A stretch of 13,998 nt of DNA, taken from positions 1-13,998 of the forward strand of contig UQFL01000047.1 of assembly GCA_900540305.1 (NCBI GenBank). The letters are read 5' to 3'. Of this stretch, positions 1 through 6,502 are shown in pieces. Below the pieces are notes generated by a model. The model ran no database searches. It was not told the origin of the DNA and worked only from the letters and a program-made list of their open reading frames with translations. The first letter of the stretch is position 1. The number at the start of each line of letters is the position of its first letter. The position numbers and the translations under genes are program-made. The stretch is from an uncultured Oscillospiraceae bacterium (GTDB taxonomy: Bacteria > Bacillota > Clostridia > Oscillospirales > Acutalibacteraceae).

Positions 1-43
1 ACTTATGCGATCGTCGGCAGCGTCAGATGTGTATAAGAGACAG
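1..43 (+). other. Illumina Nextera i5-side adapter (non-biological)
   Basis: Positions 3-10 read TTATGCGA, which I recognise as the Nextera i5 index S522. They are followed by TCGTCGGCAGCGTC (11-24) and the 19-bp Tn5 mosaic end AGATGTGTATAAGAGACAG (25-43). Bases 1-2 (AC) fit the end of the P5 adapter. This is untrimmed library sequence and should be removed; genome sequence begins at 44. Confidence 0.98.
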
Positions 44-53
44 ATAATAAGTA

Positions 54-82
54 TTGTATAATTTTGACTGAAATGCTATAAT
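54..82 (+). promoter_or_regulatory. Probable dnaA promoter with extended -10
   Basis: A perfect TATAAT lies at 77-82 and is preceded by TGC (74-76), giving an extended -10 element. Seventeen bases upstream is TTGTAT (54-59), a weak -35 sharing only the first three bases with TTGACA. Transcription would start near 89 and give a leader of about 55 nt before the dnaA ATG. Further promoters could lie upstream, beyond the contig edge. Confidence 0.6.
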
Positions 83-97
83 ACATTATATATTGAC

Positions 98-106
98 TTT
101 TCAACA
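98..106 (+). promoter_or_regulatory. DnaA-box-like site TTTTCAACA in the dnaA leader
   Basis: This 9-mer is identical to the sites repeated in the dnaA-dnaN spacer (1491, 1538 on the minus strand, 1584). It lies just downstream of the predicted dnaA transcription start, where bound DnaA could repress its own gene, as is known in other bacteria. The functional role is inferred from position and sequence identity. It may be the last member of a larger cluster upstream of dnaA that the contig end cuts off. Confidence 0.45.
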
Positions 107-130
107 ATTTTTAGAAAATTTGTTTAAAAC

Positions 131-137
131 AGAGGAG
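131..137 (+). promoter_or_regulatory. Ribosome binding site that sets the dnaA start
   Basis: AGAGGAG ends six bases before the ATG at 144. The in-frame TTG at 93 has no comparable site and would add 17 residues that DnaA proteins lack. The ATG at 144 gives METYNDIW, a typical DnaA N-terminus. Confidence 0.85.
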
Positions 138-143
138 TTTTTA

Positions 144-1490
144 ATGGAAACATACAACGATATCTGGCTTGCGGTGCTGGACTACTGCAAAGGGCAAATA
201 TCTGAAACCGGATATACGCTTTGGATTGAAACAATTAAGTTTATCGGCATTGAAAACAACAAGATTGTTCTTGATTTTTCAAGCGAGGTAAAAAAGAAAA
301 TTGTAAAAGAGCAGTACGGCGAGCTTCTTGAAAGGGCATTTGAAAATGTTATGGGCTTTAAGCTTGATATAGATTTCTGCTACGAGCCTGCCATTTTCGC
401 CGAAAATATAGAGATAAAGGAAGAAAAATCTCAAAACGAAACTTCCGATTATCAGTTTACTTTTGATACTTTTATCGAGGGTCCGTCAAACAGATTCGCT
501 TACAGAGCTGCAATGGCGGTTGCGGAGGACCCGGGCGGACATATTAAGAAAAATCATTCTTACAGCAATTATAATCCGCTTTTTATTTACGGTAAATCAG
601 GTCTCGGAAAAACTCATATATTAAACGCTATTTGCTATGAAATACGCAAAAACTTCCCCGAGATGAGAATTCTTTATGTCCGCTCTGAAGATTTTGCAAA
701 TGAATTTATCAAAGCGCTGTTTCAGAAGAATGTTGATGAATTTCACGCTAAGTTCAGAAATATAGATGTTCTTCTTATGGACGATGTTCAGTTCATCGGC
801 GGTAAGGAGCAGACTGAGGAAGAATTTTTCCATACTTTCAATTCACTTATTGAAAACGGAAAACAGATAGTTCTCACATCCGATAGACCGCCAAAAGAAA
901 TACAGAGCCTTACGGAGCGTCTTTGCAGCAGATTTGAAAACGGACTTCTTGCGGACATTCAGTCCCCCGAATATGAAACACGCTGCGCTATTATTAAAAA
1001 CAAGGCGGCAATGCTTAATTTTGATATTCCCGACGATGTTGTTGAATATGTTGCAGAGAAAATCAAAACAAATATCCGCCAGCTTGAGGGAACAACAAAG
1101 AAGCTTCACGCAATGAGCGAAATTACAGGCCATAAGGCAACAATAGCACTTGCGCAGAAAGTAATTAAGGATGTTATGGACGACGAAGTTCCCCCCACGC
1201 CCGTTACTATTGAAAAAATCATTGAAGAGGTTTCAAGAACAGAGGGCGTTTCACCTGAAGATATTAAATCAAGAAAGCAAAAGGCTAATATAGCCCATGC
1301 CCGTAAAATGTGTATGTATATCATAAGAGAGGCAACTACACTCACTTACGAGCAGATAGGAAACGAATTCGGCAAAAACTATTCAACCGTAATTTATAAT
1401 ATCAAGGAGATTTCAAAGGCAATCGAAAACGATTCCAAGTTTGAAAGAAAGGTAAACGATATTATAAACAATGTTAAAAACGAATACTGA
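144..1490 (+). CDS. dnaA: Chromosomal replication initiator protein DnaA, with divergent DNA-binding domain
   Basis: DnaA is the AAA+ ATPase that binds DnaA boxes, opens oriC and loads the helicase. The protein has 448 residues, normal for the family. Visible parts are N-terminal domain I (about 1-75), a short linker, and an AAA+ core with Walker A GKSGLGKT (150-157), Walker B LLMDDVQF, sensor TSDRPP and the arginine-finger region LTERLCSRF. Domain IV occupies roughly the last 95 residues. That domain is abnormal: the signature GGRDH[ST]TV is replaced by GKNYSTV (410-416), one residue shorter. The position of E. coli Arg399, which enters the minor groove, is Gln379, and the position of Pro423 is Glu403. 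The ATPase motifs are intact and the gene sits at the canonical locus beside oriC, so I read it as the functional initiator with altered DNA specificity. The start is fixed by the ribosome binding site at 131-137. Confidence 0.97.
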   Translation: METYNDIWLAVLDYCKGQISETGYTLWIETIKFIGIENNKIVLDFSSEVKKKIVKEQYGELLERAFENVMGFKLDIDFCYEPAIFAENIEIKEEKSQNETSDYQFTFDTFIEGPSNRFAYRAAMAVAEDPGGHIKKNHSYSNYNPLFIYGKSGLGKTHILNAICYEIRKNFPEMRILYVRSEDFANEFIKALFQKNVDEFHAKFRNIDVLLMDDVQFIGGKEQTEEEFFHTFNSLIENGKQIVLTSDRPPKEIQSLTERLCSRFENGLLADIQSPEYETRCAIIKNKAAMLNFDIPDDVVEYVAEKIKTNIRQLEGTTKKLHAMSEITGHKATIALAQKVIKDVMDDEVPPTPVTIEKIIEEVSRTEGVSPEDIKSRKQKANIAHARKMCMYIIREATTLTYEQIGNEFGKNYSTVIYNIKEISKAIENDSKFERKVNDIINNVKNEY

Positions 1491-1524
1491 TTTTCAACAA
1501 ATTAATATTCTTTTAACATAAAAA

Positions 1525-1546
1525 TTTTCAACGCCGATGTTGAAAA
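1525..1546. repeat. Inverted pair of DnaA-box-like sites
   Basis: TTTTCAAC (1525-1532) and GTTGAAAA (1539-1546) form a perfect 8-bp inverted repeat around six bases. Each arm is most of a DnaA-box-like 9-mer, one on each strand. It could hold two head-to-head DnaA molecules. There is no GC-rich stem or T-tract, so it is not a terminator. Confidence 0.6.
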
Positions 1547-1637
1547 ATAAAATTTTCAATAACGGCAACATATTTTTATAAATTTTTCAACATAAAAAAA
1601 GTGCCTGAAAAACAAGGCATATCAACGGATTTTGAAG

Positions 1638-1655
1638 TTTTAAACATTTTTAACA
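1638..1655 (+). promoter_or_regulatory. Tandem origin-proximal DnaA boxes
   Basis: TTTTAAACA and TTTTTAACA abut with no gap and share an orientation. They differ from the TTTTCAACA sites only at position 5, which is also the degenerate position of the E. coli consensus TTATNCACA. In B. subtilis, boxes next to the GC patch and DnaA-trios load the DnaA filament onto single-stranded DNA; the same placement here suggests the same job. Confidence 0.65.
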
Positions 1656-1678
1656 GCCTATACTACTACTACTATAAG
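1656..1678 (+). promoter_or_regulatory. GC patch and DnaA-trio repeat (origin unwinding element)
   Basis: After the tandem boxes comes a short GC patch (1656-1658). CTA then occurs at 1658-1660 and four times without interruption at 1663-1674, followed by AT-rich DNA. CTA on this strand is 3'-GAT-5' on the other, the DnaA-trio motif described for B. subtilis, in the same order and orientation (boxes, GC patch, trios, AT-rich DNA). Strand opening would start here, just upstream of dnaN. Confidence 0.75.
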
Positions 1679-1711
1679 TTAATCATCAATATATGAACGG
1701 AGGAAAGTTCT

Positions 1712-2830
1712 ATGAAATTTACCTGCAATACCAAAAATCTCAACGACGCCTGCAATAATGTTATGAGAGCAGTAAGCACAAAAGTTACAATTCCCACAAT
1801 AGAGGGTATTCTTATTGAGTGCGGTTCTGATACATTAAGCCTTACGGGATATGATTTTGAATTCGGTATCAATACTATTATGCAGGCAACCGTTTACGAG
1901 CCGGGCGGAATTATCATCAATGCAAAAATTCTGTGCGATATTATAAGAAAAGCAAGTTCAGACACAATTTCTTTTGAAACAAGCGGTACTTCTGTTTCAA
2001 TCACAGCCGGCGAGGCTCAGTATAATATTACGGGTATCAGCGCTGATGAATATCCTGAACTTCCGAGCGTTGCAGGCGGTTATCCTCTTTTCATAAATCA
2101 GGGTCTTTTACAGCAGATGGTTAATCAGACTATTTTTGCAGTTGCTGAAAATGAAAATTCAAAACCCGTTTATACAGGAATTAAGTTTGAAATAACACAA
2201 AATCAAATTAGACTTGTGGGCGTTGACGGTTACAGACTTGCCATAAGAACAGAAACAATTAAATATGACGGCGAGGATGTTTCATTCATCGTTCCTAAAA
2301 AGACAATAAGAGAACTTACTAAAATTATCGGCAGTGATACCGATAAAGATGTAAATATCAGCGTAGGCAAAAGACATATAACTTTTGAGGTTGAGGATTA
2401 CAGAATTATCAGCCGACTTCTTGAGGGCGAATTTCTCGATTACGAGGCGGCGCTTCCGAAAACATCTTCAACAACAGTTCTCATTAATACTCAGGACGCT
2501 ATTTCCTGTATTGAAAGAACAATTCCCGTTATTGAAAACAACGCTAAAAACCCGATAAGATGCCTTTTTGATAATGACGAAATGAGAGTTTCAACTGTAT
2601 CTTCACTCGGCAGAGTTGTTGACTATACACACGCAAATATCAGCGGAAACAGAGTTGAAATCGGTTTTAACTCAAAGTATCTTCTTGACGCTCTTTCTGC
2701 GGCTGACACAGACCAGGTTAAAATTGAACTGAGCAGCCCTGTAAATCCCGTTAAGGTGCTTCCTATTAATGACGAAAGATTTTTATTCCTTGTTCTTCCG
2801 ATGAGACTTAAAAATACGGAAAATAACTGA
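1712..2830 (+). CDS. dnaN: DNA polymerase III beta subunit (sliding clamp)
   Basis: DnaN forms the ring that tethers the replicative polymerase to DNA and serves as a docking platform for repair and regulatory proteins. The 372-residue length is typical, and the protein reads as three consecutive clamp folds of about 120 residues. Recognisable stretches are the N-terminal TIPTIEGILIE, the mid-protein NSKPVYTGIKFE and VDGYRLAIR, and the C-terminal hydrophobic FLFLVLPMRL near the clamp end. The start has a strong GGAGG at 1699-1703, eight bases before the ATG. It lies directly downstream of the origin unwinding element, so its expression could be sensitive to DnaA binding there (inference). Confidence 0.97.
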   Translation: MKFTCNTKNLNDACNNVMRAVSTKVTIPTIEGILIECGSDTLSLTGYDFEFGINTIMQATVYEPGGIIINAKILCDIIRKASSDTISFETSGTSVSITAGEAQYNITGISADEYPELPSVAGGYPLFINQGLLQQMVNQTIFAVAENENSKPVYTGIKFEITQNQIRLVGVDGYRLAIRTETIKYDGEDVSFIVPKKTIRELTKIIGSDTDKDVNISVGKRHITFEVEDYRIISRLLEGEFLDYEAALPKTSSTTVLINTQDAISCIERTIPVIENNAKNPIRCLFDNDEMRVSTVSSLGRVVDYTHANISGNRVEIGFNSKYLLDALSAADTDQVKIELSSPVNPVKVLPINDERFLFLVLPMRLKNTENN

Positions 2831-2851
2831 TAAAGAAGTTTTTGACATATT

Positions 2852-3103
2852 ATGAATTTAAAGTTGAAAATTGCCGAAAGGCATAAAGAAAAAATAACGA
2901 TAAACACACCGTTTATTAAACTTGACAGCCTTTTAAAATTTGCAGGCGCAGCGGAAACAGGCGCAGTTGCAAAGCAGTTTGTGCTTGAGGGCAAAGTTAA
3001 AGTAAACGGCGAGGTTTGCACGGCAAGAGGAAAAAAGATAAAAAGCGGCGATATTGTATCTTTTAAGAATTACGATTATGAAATCGTGAGCGAAAATATT
3101 TAA
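2852..3103 (+). CDS. yaaA: S4-domain RNA-binding protein, YaaA/RlbA-like
   Basis: This is an 83-residue protein dominated by one S4 fold. The diagnostic part is LDSLLKFAGAAETGAVAKQFVLEG followed by KVKVNGEVCTARGKKIKSGD, where an R/K-rich surface binds structured RNA. Small S4 proteins of this kind sit between dnaN and recF in many Firmicutes; the B. subtilis homologue has been linked to ribosome assembly, but the exact role is unsettled. This copy has about 12 extra N-terminal basic residues compared with the B. subtilis protein as I remember it. The ribosome binding site is weak (AAGAAG), so a start at TTG 2864 is possible. It ends two bases before recF, so translation is probably coupled. 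Confidence 0.88.
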   Translation: MNLKLKIAERHKEKITINTPFIKLDSLLKFAGAAETGAVAKQFVLEGKVKVNGEVCTARGKKIKSGDIVSFKNYDYEIVSENI

Positions 3104-3105
3104 AT

Positions 3106-4203
3106 ATGAAGATTAACAGTATTGAAGTTGAAAATTTCAGAAATATTGAAAAACTTTCCCTTGATTTTGACGATGTTAATATCATTTACGGCGAAAATGC
3201 TCAGGGGAAAACAAATTTAATAGAGGCAATTTATCTTTTCACAGGCTCAAAATCATTCAGAGGCGTGAGAGATAAGGAACTTGTGCGTTTCGGCGCTGAT
3301 TTTTCAAAACTTAAAATAGAATTTGAAAATAAAAACAGAAAGCAAAACGCACAGATTTTAATTGATTCAAAAAGAACGGCGCAGCTAAACGGAATTAAGA
3401 AAAAATCACCCGCCGCACTGTCGGACGAAATAAAGGCGGTTGTTTTTTCACCTGTTCACCTTTCAATGGTAAAGGACGGCCCTGCCGAAAGGCGCAAATT
3501 TATTGACGGCGCGCTGTGCCAGATAAAATCAAACTATTACGGTGTTCTTAAAAATTACAACAGATGTCTTCAGCAGAGAAATGTTGTTTTAAAGGATATT
3601 TCTATAAGCGCAGATTTGAGAAGTATGCTTTATGTGTGGGACGCCGCCCTTGCAAAAGACGGCGCAAAGATTATTTATCAGCGCCAAAAATATGCCGAGG
3701 CTGTTTTACCATATGCGAGAGAGATTTTTTCAGGTCTTTCGGGCGGAAGAGAAGAAATAGGCATTGAAATAAAGGGCGAGTTTGATTATAAAGGCTTATC
3801 TCTTGAAGAAATTGAGAAAAAACTGCTTCATGTTTTATCTGAAAATCAGAATAACGATATTTTAAATAAAATAACAAAGACAGGCCCGCACAGGGATGAT
3901 ATTGAAATTCTTATAAACGGAAAATCGGCAAGGCTTTACGGCAGTCAGGGTCAGCAGAGAAGCTGTGTGCTTGCGCTTAAACTTGCCGAGGCGAGCCTTT
4001 TAAAAGAAAAAACGCAGGACGAGCCTATTGCCCTGCTCGACGATGTTATGAGCGAGCTTGACGAAAAAAGGCAGGACTATATTTTAAACCACATAAAAGA
4101 CTGGCAGGTTTTCATCACCTGCTGTGACGCAGACACCGTTTTACGCCTTAAAAAAGGAAAAACGATAAAAATGGAAAACGGCATTGCGGCAGAGGTTAAA
4201 TAA
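3106..4203 (+). CDS. recF: DNA replication and repair protein RecF
   Basis: RecF is an SMC-like ATPase that, with RecO and RecR, loads RecA at single-stranded gaps and helps restart stalled forks. The 365-residue protein has the N-terminal KINSIEVENFRNIEKL strand, Walker A GENAQGKT (29-36), the ABC-type signature region YGSQGQQRS (about 278) and Walker B IALLDDVMSELD (about 308-319). Its length matches the family. There is no clear ribosome binding site. The ATG lies two bases after the S4 stop, and the stop overlaps the remB start, so translation is likely coupled through the cluster. Confidence 0.97.
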   Translation: MKINSIEVENFRNIEKLSLDFDDVNIIYGENAQGKTNLIEAIYLFTGSKSFRGVRDKELVRFGADFSKLKIEFENKNRKQNAQILIDSKRTAQLNGIKKKSPAALSDEIKAVVFSPVHLSMVKDGPAERRKFIDGALCQIKSNYYGVLKNYNRCLQQRNVVLKDISISADLRSMLYVWDAALAKDGAKIIYQRQKYAEAVLPYAREIFSGLSGGREEIGIEIKGEFDYKGLSLEEIEKKLLHVLSENQNNDILNKITKTGPHRDDIEILINGKSARLYGSQGQQRSCVLALKLAEASLLKEKTQDEPIALLDDVMSELDEKRQDYILNHIKDWQVFITCCDADTVLRLKKGKTIKMENGIAAEVK

Positions 4204-4442
4204 TGTATTTGCACATAGGCGAAAATTATGTTTTGAAAACGGATGCCGTTATAGGCATTTTTGATATGGACACGGCAACGGTAAACAAGGCTACGAGAGA
4301 TTATCTCAATAAGGCGGAAAAGGAAAAAAGAATTGTTTACACTTCTTATGACTTGCCGAAAAGCTTTATCGTGACCGAAGAAAAAATTTATGTAAGTCCG
4401 CTTAACACCGCCACGCTTTTGAAGCGGACAAGACAGGAGTAA
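4203..4442 (+). CDS. remB: Extracellular matrix regulator RemB family (DUF370)
   Basis: The 79-residue protein aligns along its length with what I recall of B. subtilis RemB/YaaB. It starts MYLHIGENYVLKT, continues with VIGIFDMDTA, and ends with LPKSFIVTEEKIYVSPLNTATLLKR. In B. subtilis RemA and RemB activate biofilm matrix genes; how RemB acts is less clear. The ATG overlaps the last base of the recF stop codon. The gene's fixed place between recF and gyrB is a Firmicutes hallmark and supports the assignment. Its end carries the gyrB ribosome binding site (AGGAG at 4435-4439). Whether it controls a matrix in this organism cannot be told from the window. Confidence 0.9.
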   Translation: MYLHIGENYVLKTDAVIGIFDMDTATVNKATRDYLNKAEKEKRIVYTSYDLPKSFIVTEEKIYVSPLNTATLLKRTRQE

Positions 4443-4450
4443 TTAAAAAT

Positions 4451-6418
4451 ATGAGCGAAGAAAACAAAATTGTGCTTGAAGAAGAGGATATGGACACGGT
4501 TGTTACCGAAGAATATTCCGCAAAGGATATTCAGGTGCTTGAGGGTCTTGAAGCCGTTAGAAAAAGACCCGGTATGTACATAGGCTCAACGGGTCCGAGA
4601 GGACTTCACCACCTTGTTTACGAAATTATTGACAACTCAATAGACGAGGCGCTTGCAGGCGTATGTACTCATATTGAATGTGAAATTCTGCCCGATAATG
4701 TTATTGCAGTTAGGGATAACGGACGAGGAATTCCCACGGGTATCAATGAAAAAACAGGACTTCCCGCAGTAACTGTTGTACTTACCGTGCTCCACGCAGG
4801 CGGTAAATTCGGCGGAAGCGGATATAAGGTTTCGGGCGGTCTTCACGGCGTTGGTTCTTCCGTAGTTAACGCTCTTTCCGAGTGGCTCGAGGTTGAGGTA
4901 ACGCAGAACGGCCATATCTATTCACAGCGTTTTGAAAGAGGCGTTCCCGTTAACGATTTGCATATAATCGGCGACGCTGACGGCCACGGAACATATATTA
5001 AATTCAAGCCCGACGGCGAAATTTTCACCGAAACGCTTGTTTATGATTACGATGTGCTTGCAAGAAGACTCCGTGAGCAGGCATTCCTTAACGCAGGACT
5101 TTCAATAACTCTTTCAGACCGCAGAGAATCAGACGAAGAAGAACAGAGAAGCGAAGAATTCTGCTATGAGGGCGGTATACGCTCGTTTGTTGAGTATATA
5201 AACACAAGCAGAGGTCTTAACCCCATTCAAAACGAGGTTATCCACCTTTCAACAACAAAGGATGACAGAAGCGCAGAAGTTGCAATCTGTTATACAGATT
5301 CATACAACGAAATAATGCTTTCCTTTGCTAACAATATAAACACTATTGACGGCGGTACTCACGAAACGGGATTTAAAACTGCGCTTACCCGTGTATTTAA
5401 CGATTACGGAAAGAAATTTAATATTCTCAAAGACAGCGATAAGAAACTTTCAGGCGAGGACGCAAGAGAGGGACTTACTGCCGTTATCAGCGTAAAGCTT
5501 ACTGAGGCTCAGTTTGAGGGACAGACAAAAGGCAAACTCGGAAACACCGATATAACAGGCCTTGTTTCCTCAATGGTTTATGAAAAGCTGATGACTTATT
5601 TTGAGGAAAACCCGCAGACGGCAAAAACTATTCTCAACAAAGCGCTTGACGCATCAAGAGCAAGAGAAGCCGCAAGAAAAGCAAGAGATAATGCGAGAAA
5701 TAAATCGGGACTTGAAAATACAAAGCTCCCAGGTAAACTTGCAGACTGTACTTCAAACGACCCTGCACTTTGCGAAATCTATATCGTAGAGGGTGACTCC
5801 GCAGGCGGTTCCGCAAAAGACGGACGAGACAGAGAGCACCAGGCAATCCTTCCTCTTTGGGGTAAAATGCTCAATGTTGAGAAAGCAAGACTTGATAAAG
5901 TTTACGGAAATGAAAAACTTATGCCCGTTGTAACCGCACTCGGTACGGGTATCGGCGAGGATTTTGATATTTCAAAACTTCGTTATCACAAAATAGTTAT
6001 TATGGCGGATGCCGATGTCGACGGTGCGCATATCAGAACACTTCTTTTGACTTTCTTCTTCCGCTATATGAAACCTCTTGTTGAGGGCGGATATATTTAT
6101 CTTGCCCAGCCACCGCTTTTCAAGCTTACAAAGGGCAAAAAGAGCGCATACGCTTTCAGCGATGAGGAAAGAGATAAAATCAACGCCGAAATGGGCGGTC
6201 AGTGTGAAATTCAGCGATACAAAGGTCTTGGTGAAATGGACCCCGAACAGCTTTGGGAAACAACTATGGACCCCGAATTCCGCACAATGCTCCGTGTTAC
6301 CGTTGAGGACGCTCAGCAGGCGGACGAAACTTTCAGCATTCTCATGGGCGACAATGTTGAGCCGAGAAGAGAATTTATCGAGAAAAACGCAAAGTATGTT
6401 CAAAATCTTGATGTATAA
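4451..6418 (+). CDS. gyrB: DNA gyrase subunit B
   Basis: GyrB is the ATPase and TOPRIM subunit of gyrase, which introduces negative supercoils with GyrA. The 655-residue protein shows the GHKL ATP-binding motifs (EIIDNSIDEALAG, DNGRGIP, GGLHGVGSSVVNALS), the transducer domain, and a TOPRIM domain with EGDSAGGSAK and the metal-binding DADVDG. The C-terminal YKGLGEM stretch is intact. The residue equivalent to E. coli Lys447, a GyrB quinolone-resistance position, is Trp470 (LPLWGK), while the Asp426 equivalent (Asp449) is kept. The start is the ATG eleven bases after AGGAG, inside the end of remB. It could in principle be ParE, but the pairing with gyrA at the origin favours GyrB. Confidence 0.96.
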   Translation: MSEENKIVLEEEDMDTVVTEEYSAKDIQVLEGLEAVRKRPGMYIGSTGPRGLHHLVYEIIDNSIDEALAGVCTHIECEILPDNVIAVRDNGRGIPTGINEKTGLPAVTVVLTVLHAGGKFGGSGYKVSGGLHGVGSSVVNALSEWLEVEVTQNGHIYSQRFERGVPVNDLHIIGDADGHGTYIKFKPDGEIFTETLVYDYDVLARRLREQAFLNAGLSITLSDRRESDEEEQRSEEFCYEGGIRSFVEYINTSRGLNPIQNEVIHLSTTKDDRSAEVAICYTDSYNEIMLSFANNINTIDGGTHETGFKTALTRVFNDYGKKFNILKDSDKKLSGEDAREGLTAVISVKLTEAQFEGQTKGKLGNTDITGLVSSMVYEKLMTYFEENPQTAKTILNKALDASRAREAARKARDNARNKSGLENTKLPGKLADCTSNDPALCEIYIVEGDSAGGSAKDGRDREHQAILPLWGKMLNVEKARLDKVYGNEKLMPVVTALGTGIGEDFDISKLRYHKIVIMADADVDGAHIRTLLLTFFFRYMKPLVEGGYIYLAQPPLFKLTKGKKSAYAFSDEERDKINAEMGGQCEIQRYKGLGEMDPEQLWETTMDPEFRTMLRVTVEDAQQADETFSILMGDNVEPRREFIEKNAKYVQNLDV

Positions 6419-6467
6419 GCTGAAATTTATTAATTAACCGCAGAATTGATTTTAATATGATTATTTC

Positions 6468-6485
6468 AAAGGGCGTTTGCCCTTT
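6468..6485 (+). promoter_or_regulatory. Hairpin abutting the gyrA ribosome binding site
   Basis: AAAGGGC (6468-6474), loop GTTT and GCCCTTT (6479-6485) form a perfect 7-bp stem. Only one base separates it from AGGAGAG (6487-6493), the gyrA ribosome binding site. There is no T-tract, so it is not an intrinsic terminator. It could mark an RNA processing point, stabilise the gyrA message or tune translation; none of these can be decided from sequence. Confidence 0.55.
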
Positions 6486-6502
6486 CAGGAGAGATAGAAA
6501 AA

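Larger units (their letters stand above)
1491..1711 (+). other. oriC: oriC: dnaA-dnaN spacer with variant DnaA boxes and unwinding element
   Basis: This very AT-rich 221-bp spacer lies where Firmicutes origins place their DnaA-box cluster and unwinding region. Sites of the form TTTTNAACA are at 1491-1499, 1538-1546 (minus strand), 1584-1592, 1638-1646 and 1647-1655. Near-matches are at 1510-1518 (CTTTTAACA), 1525-1533 (TTTTCAACG) and 1553-1561 (TTTTCAATA). No canonical TTATCCACA is present. The last two sites are tandem and are followed by GCC and CTA repeats, the order of the B. subtilis basal unwinding system. The clustering, position and order are seen in the sequence; origin function is inferred. 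A weak 5-bp hairpin (1602-1606 with 1615-1619) is also present and I give it no role. Confidence 0.85.

Noticed and set aside
64..82. TTGACT (64-69) as the -35 for TATAAT at 77-82
   Set aside because: The spacer would be only 7 bases; the weaker TTGTAT at 54-59 has the right 17-base spacing.
93..143. Longer dnaA start at TTG 93
   Set aside because: It has no ribosome binding site and adds 17 residues absent from DnaA proteins. The ATG at 144 has AGAGGAG at proper spacing.
1602..1619. Hairpin TGCCT/AGGCA between dnaA and dnaN as a dnaA terminator
   Set aside because: The stem is only 5 bp with an 8-nt loop and no T-tract follows on the plus strand.
6468..6485. gyrB-gyrA spacer hairpin as a transcription terminator
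   Set aside because: It is followed directly by the gyrA ribosome binding site and has no T-run.
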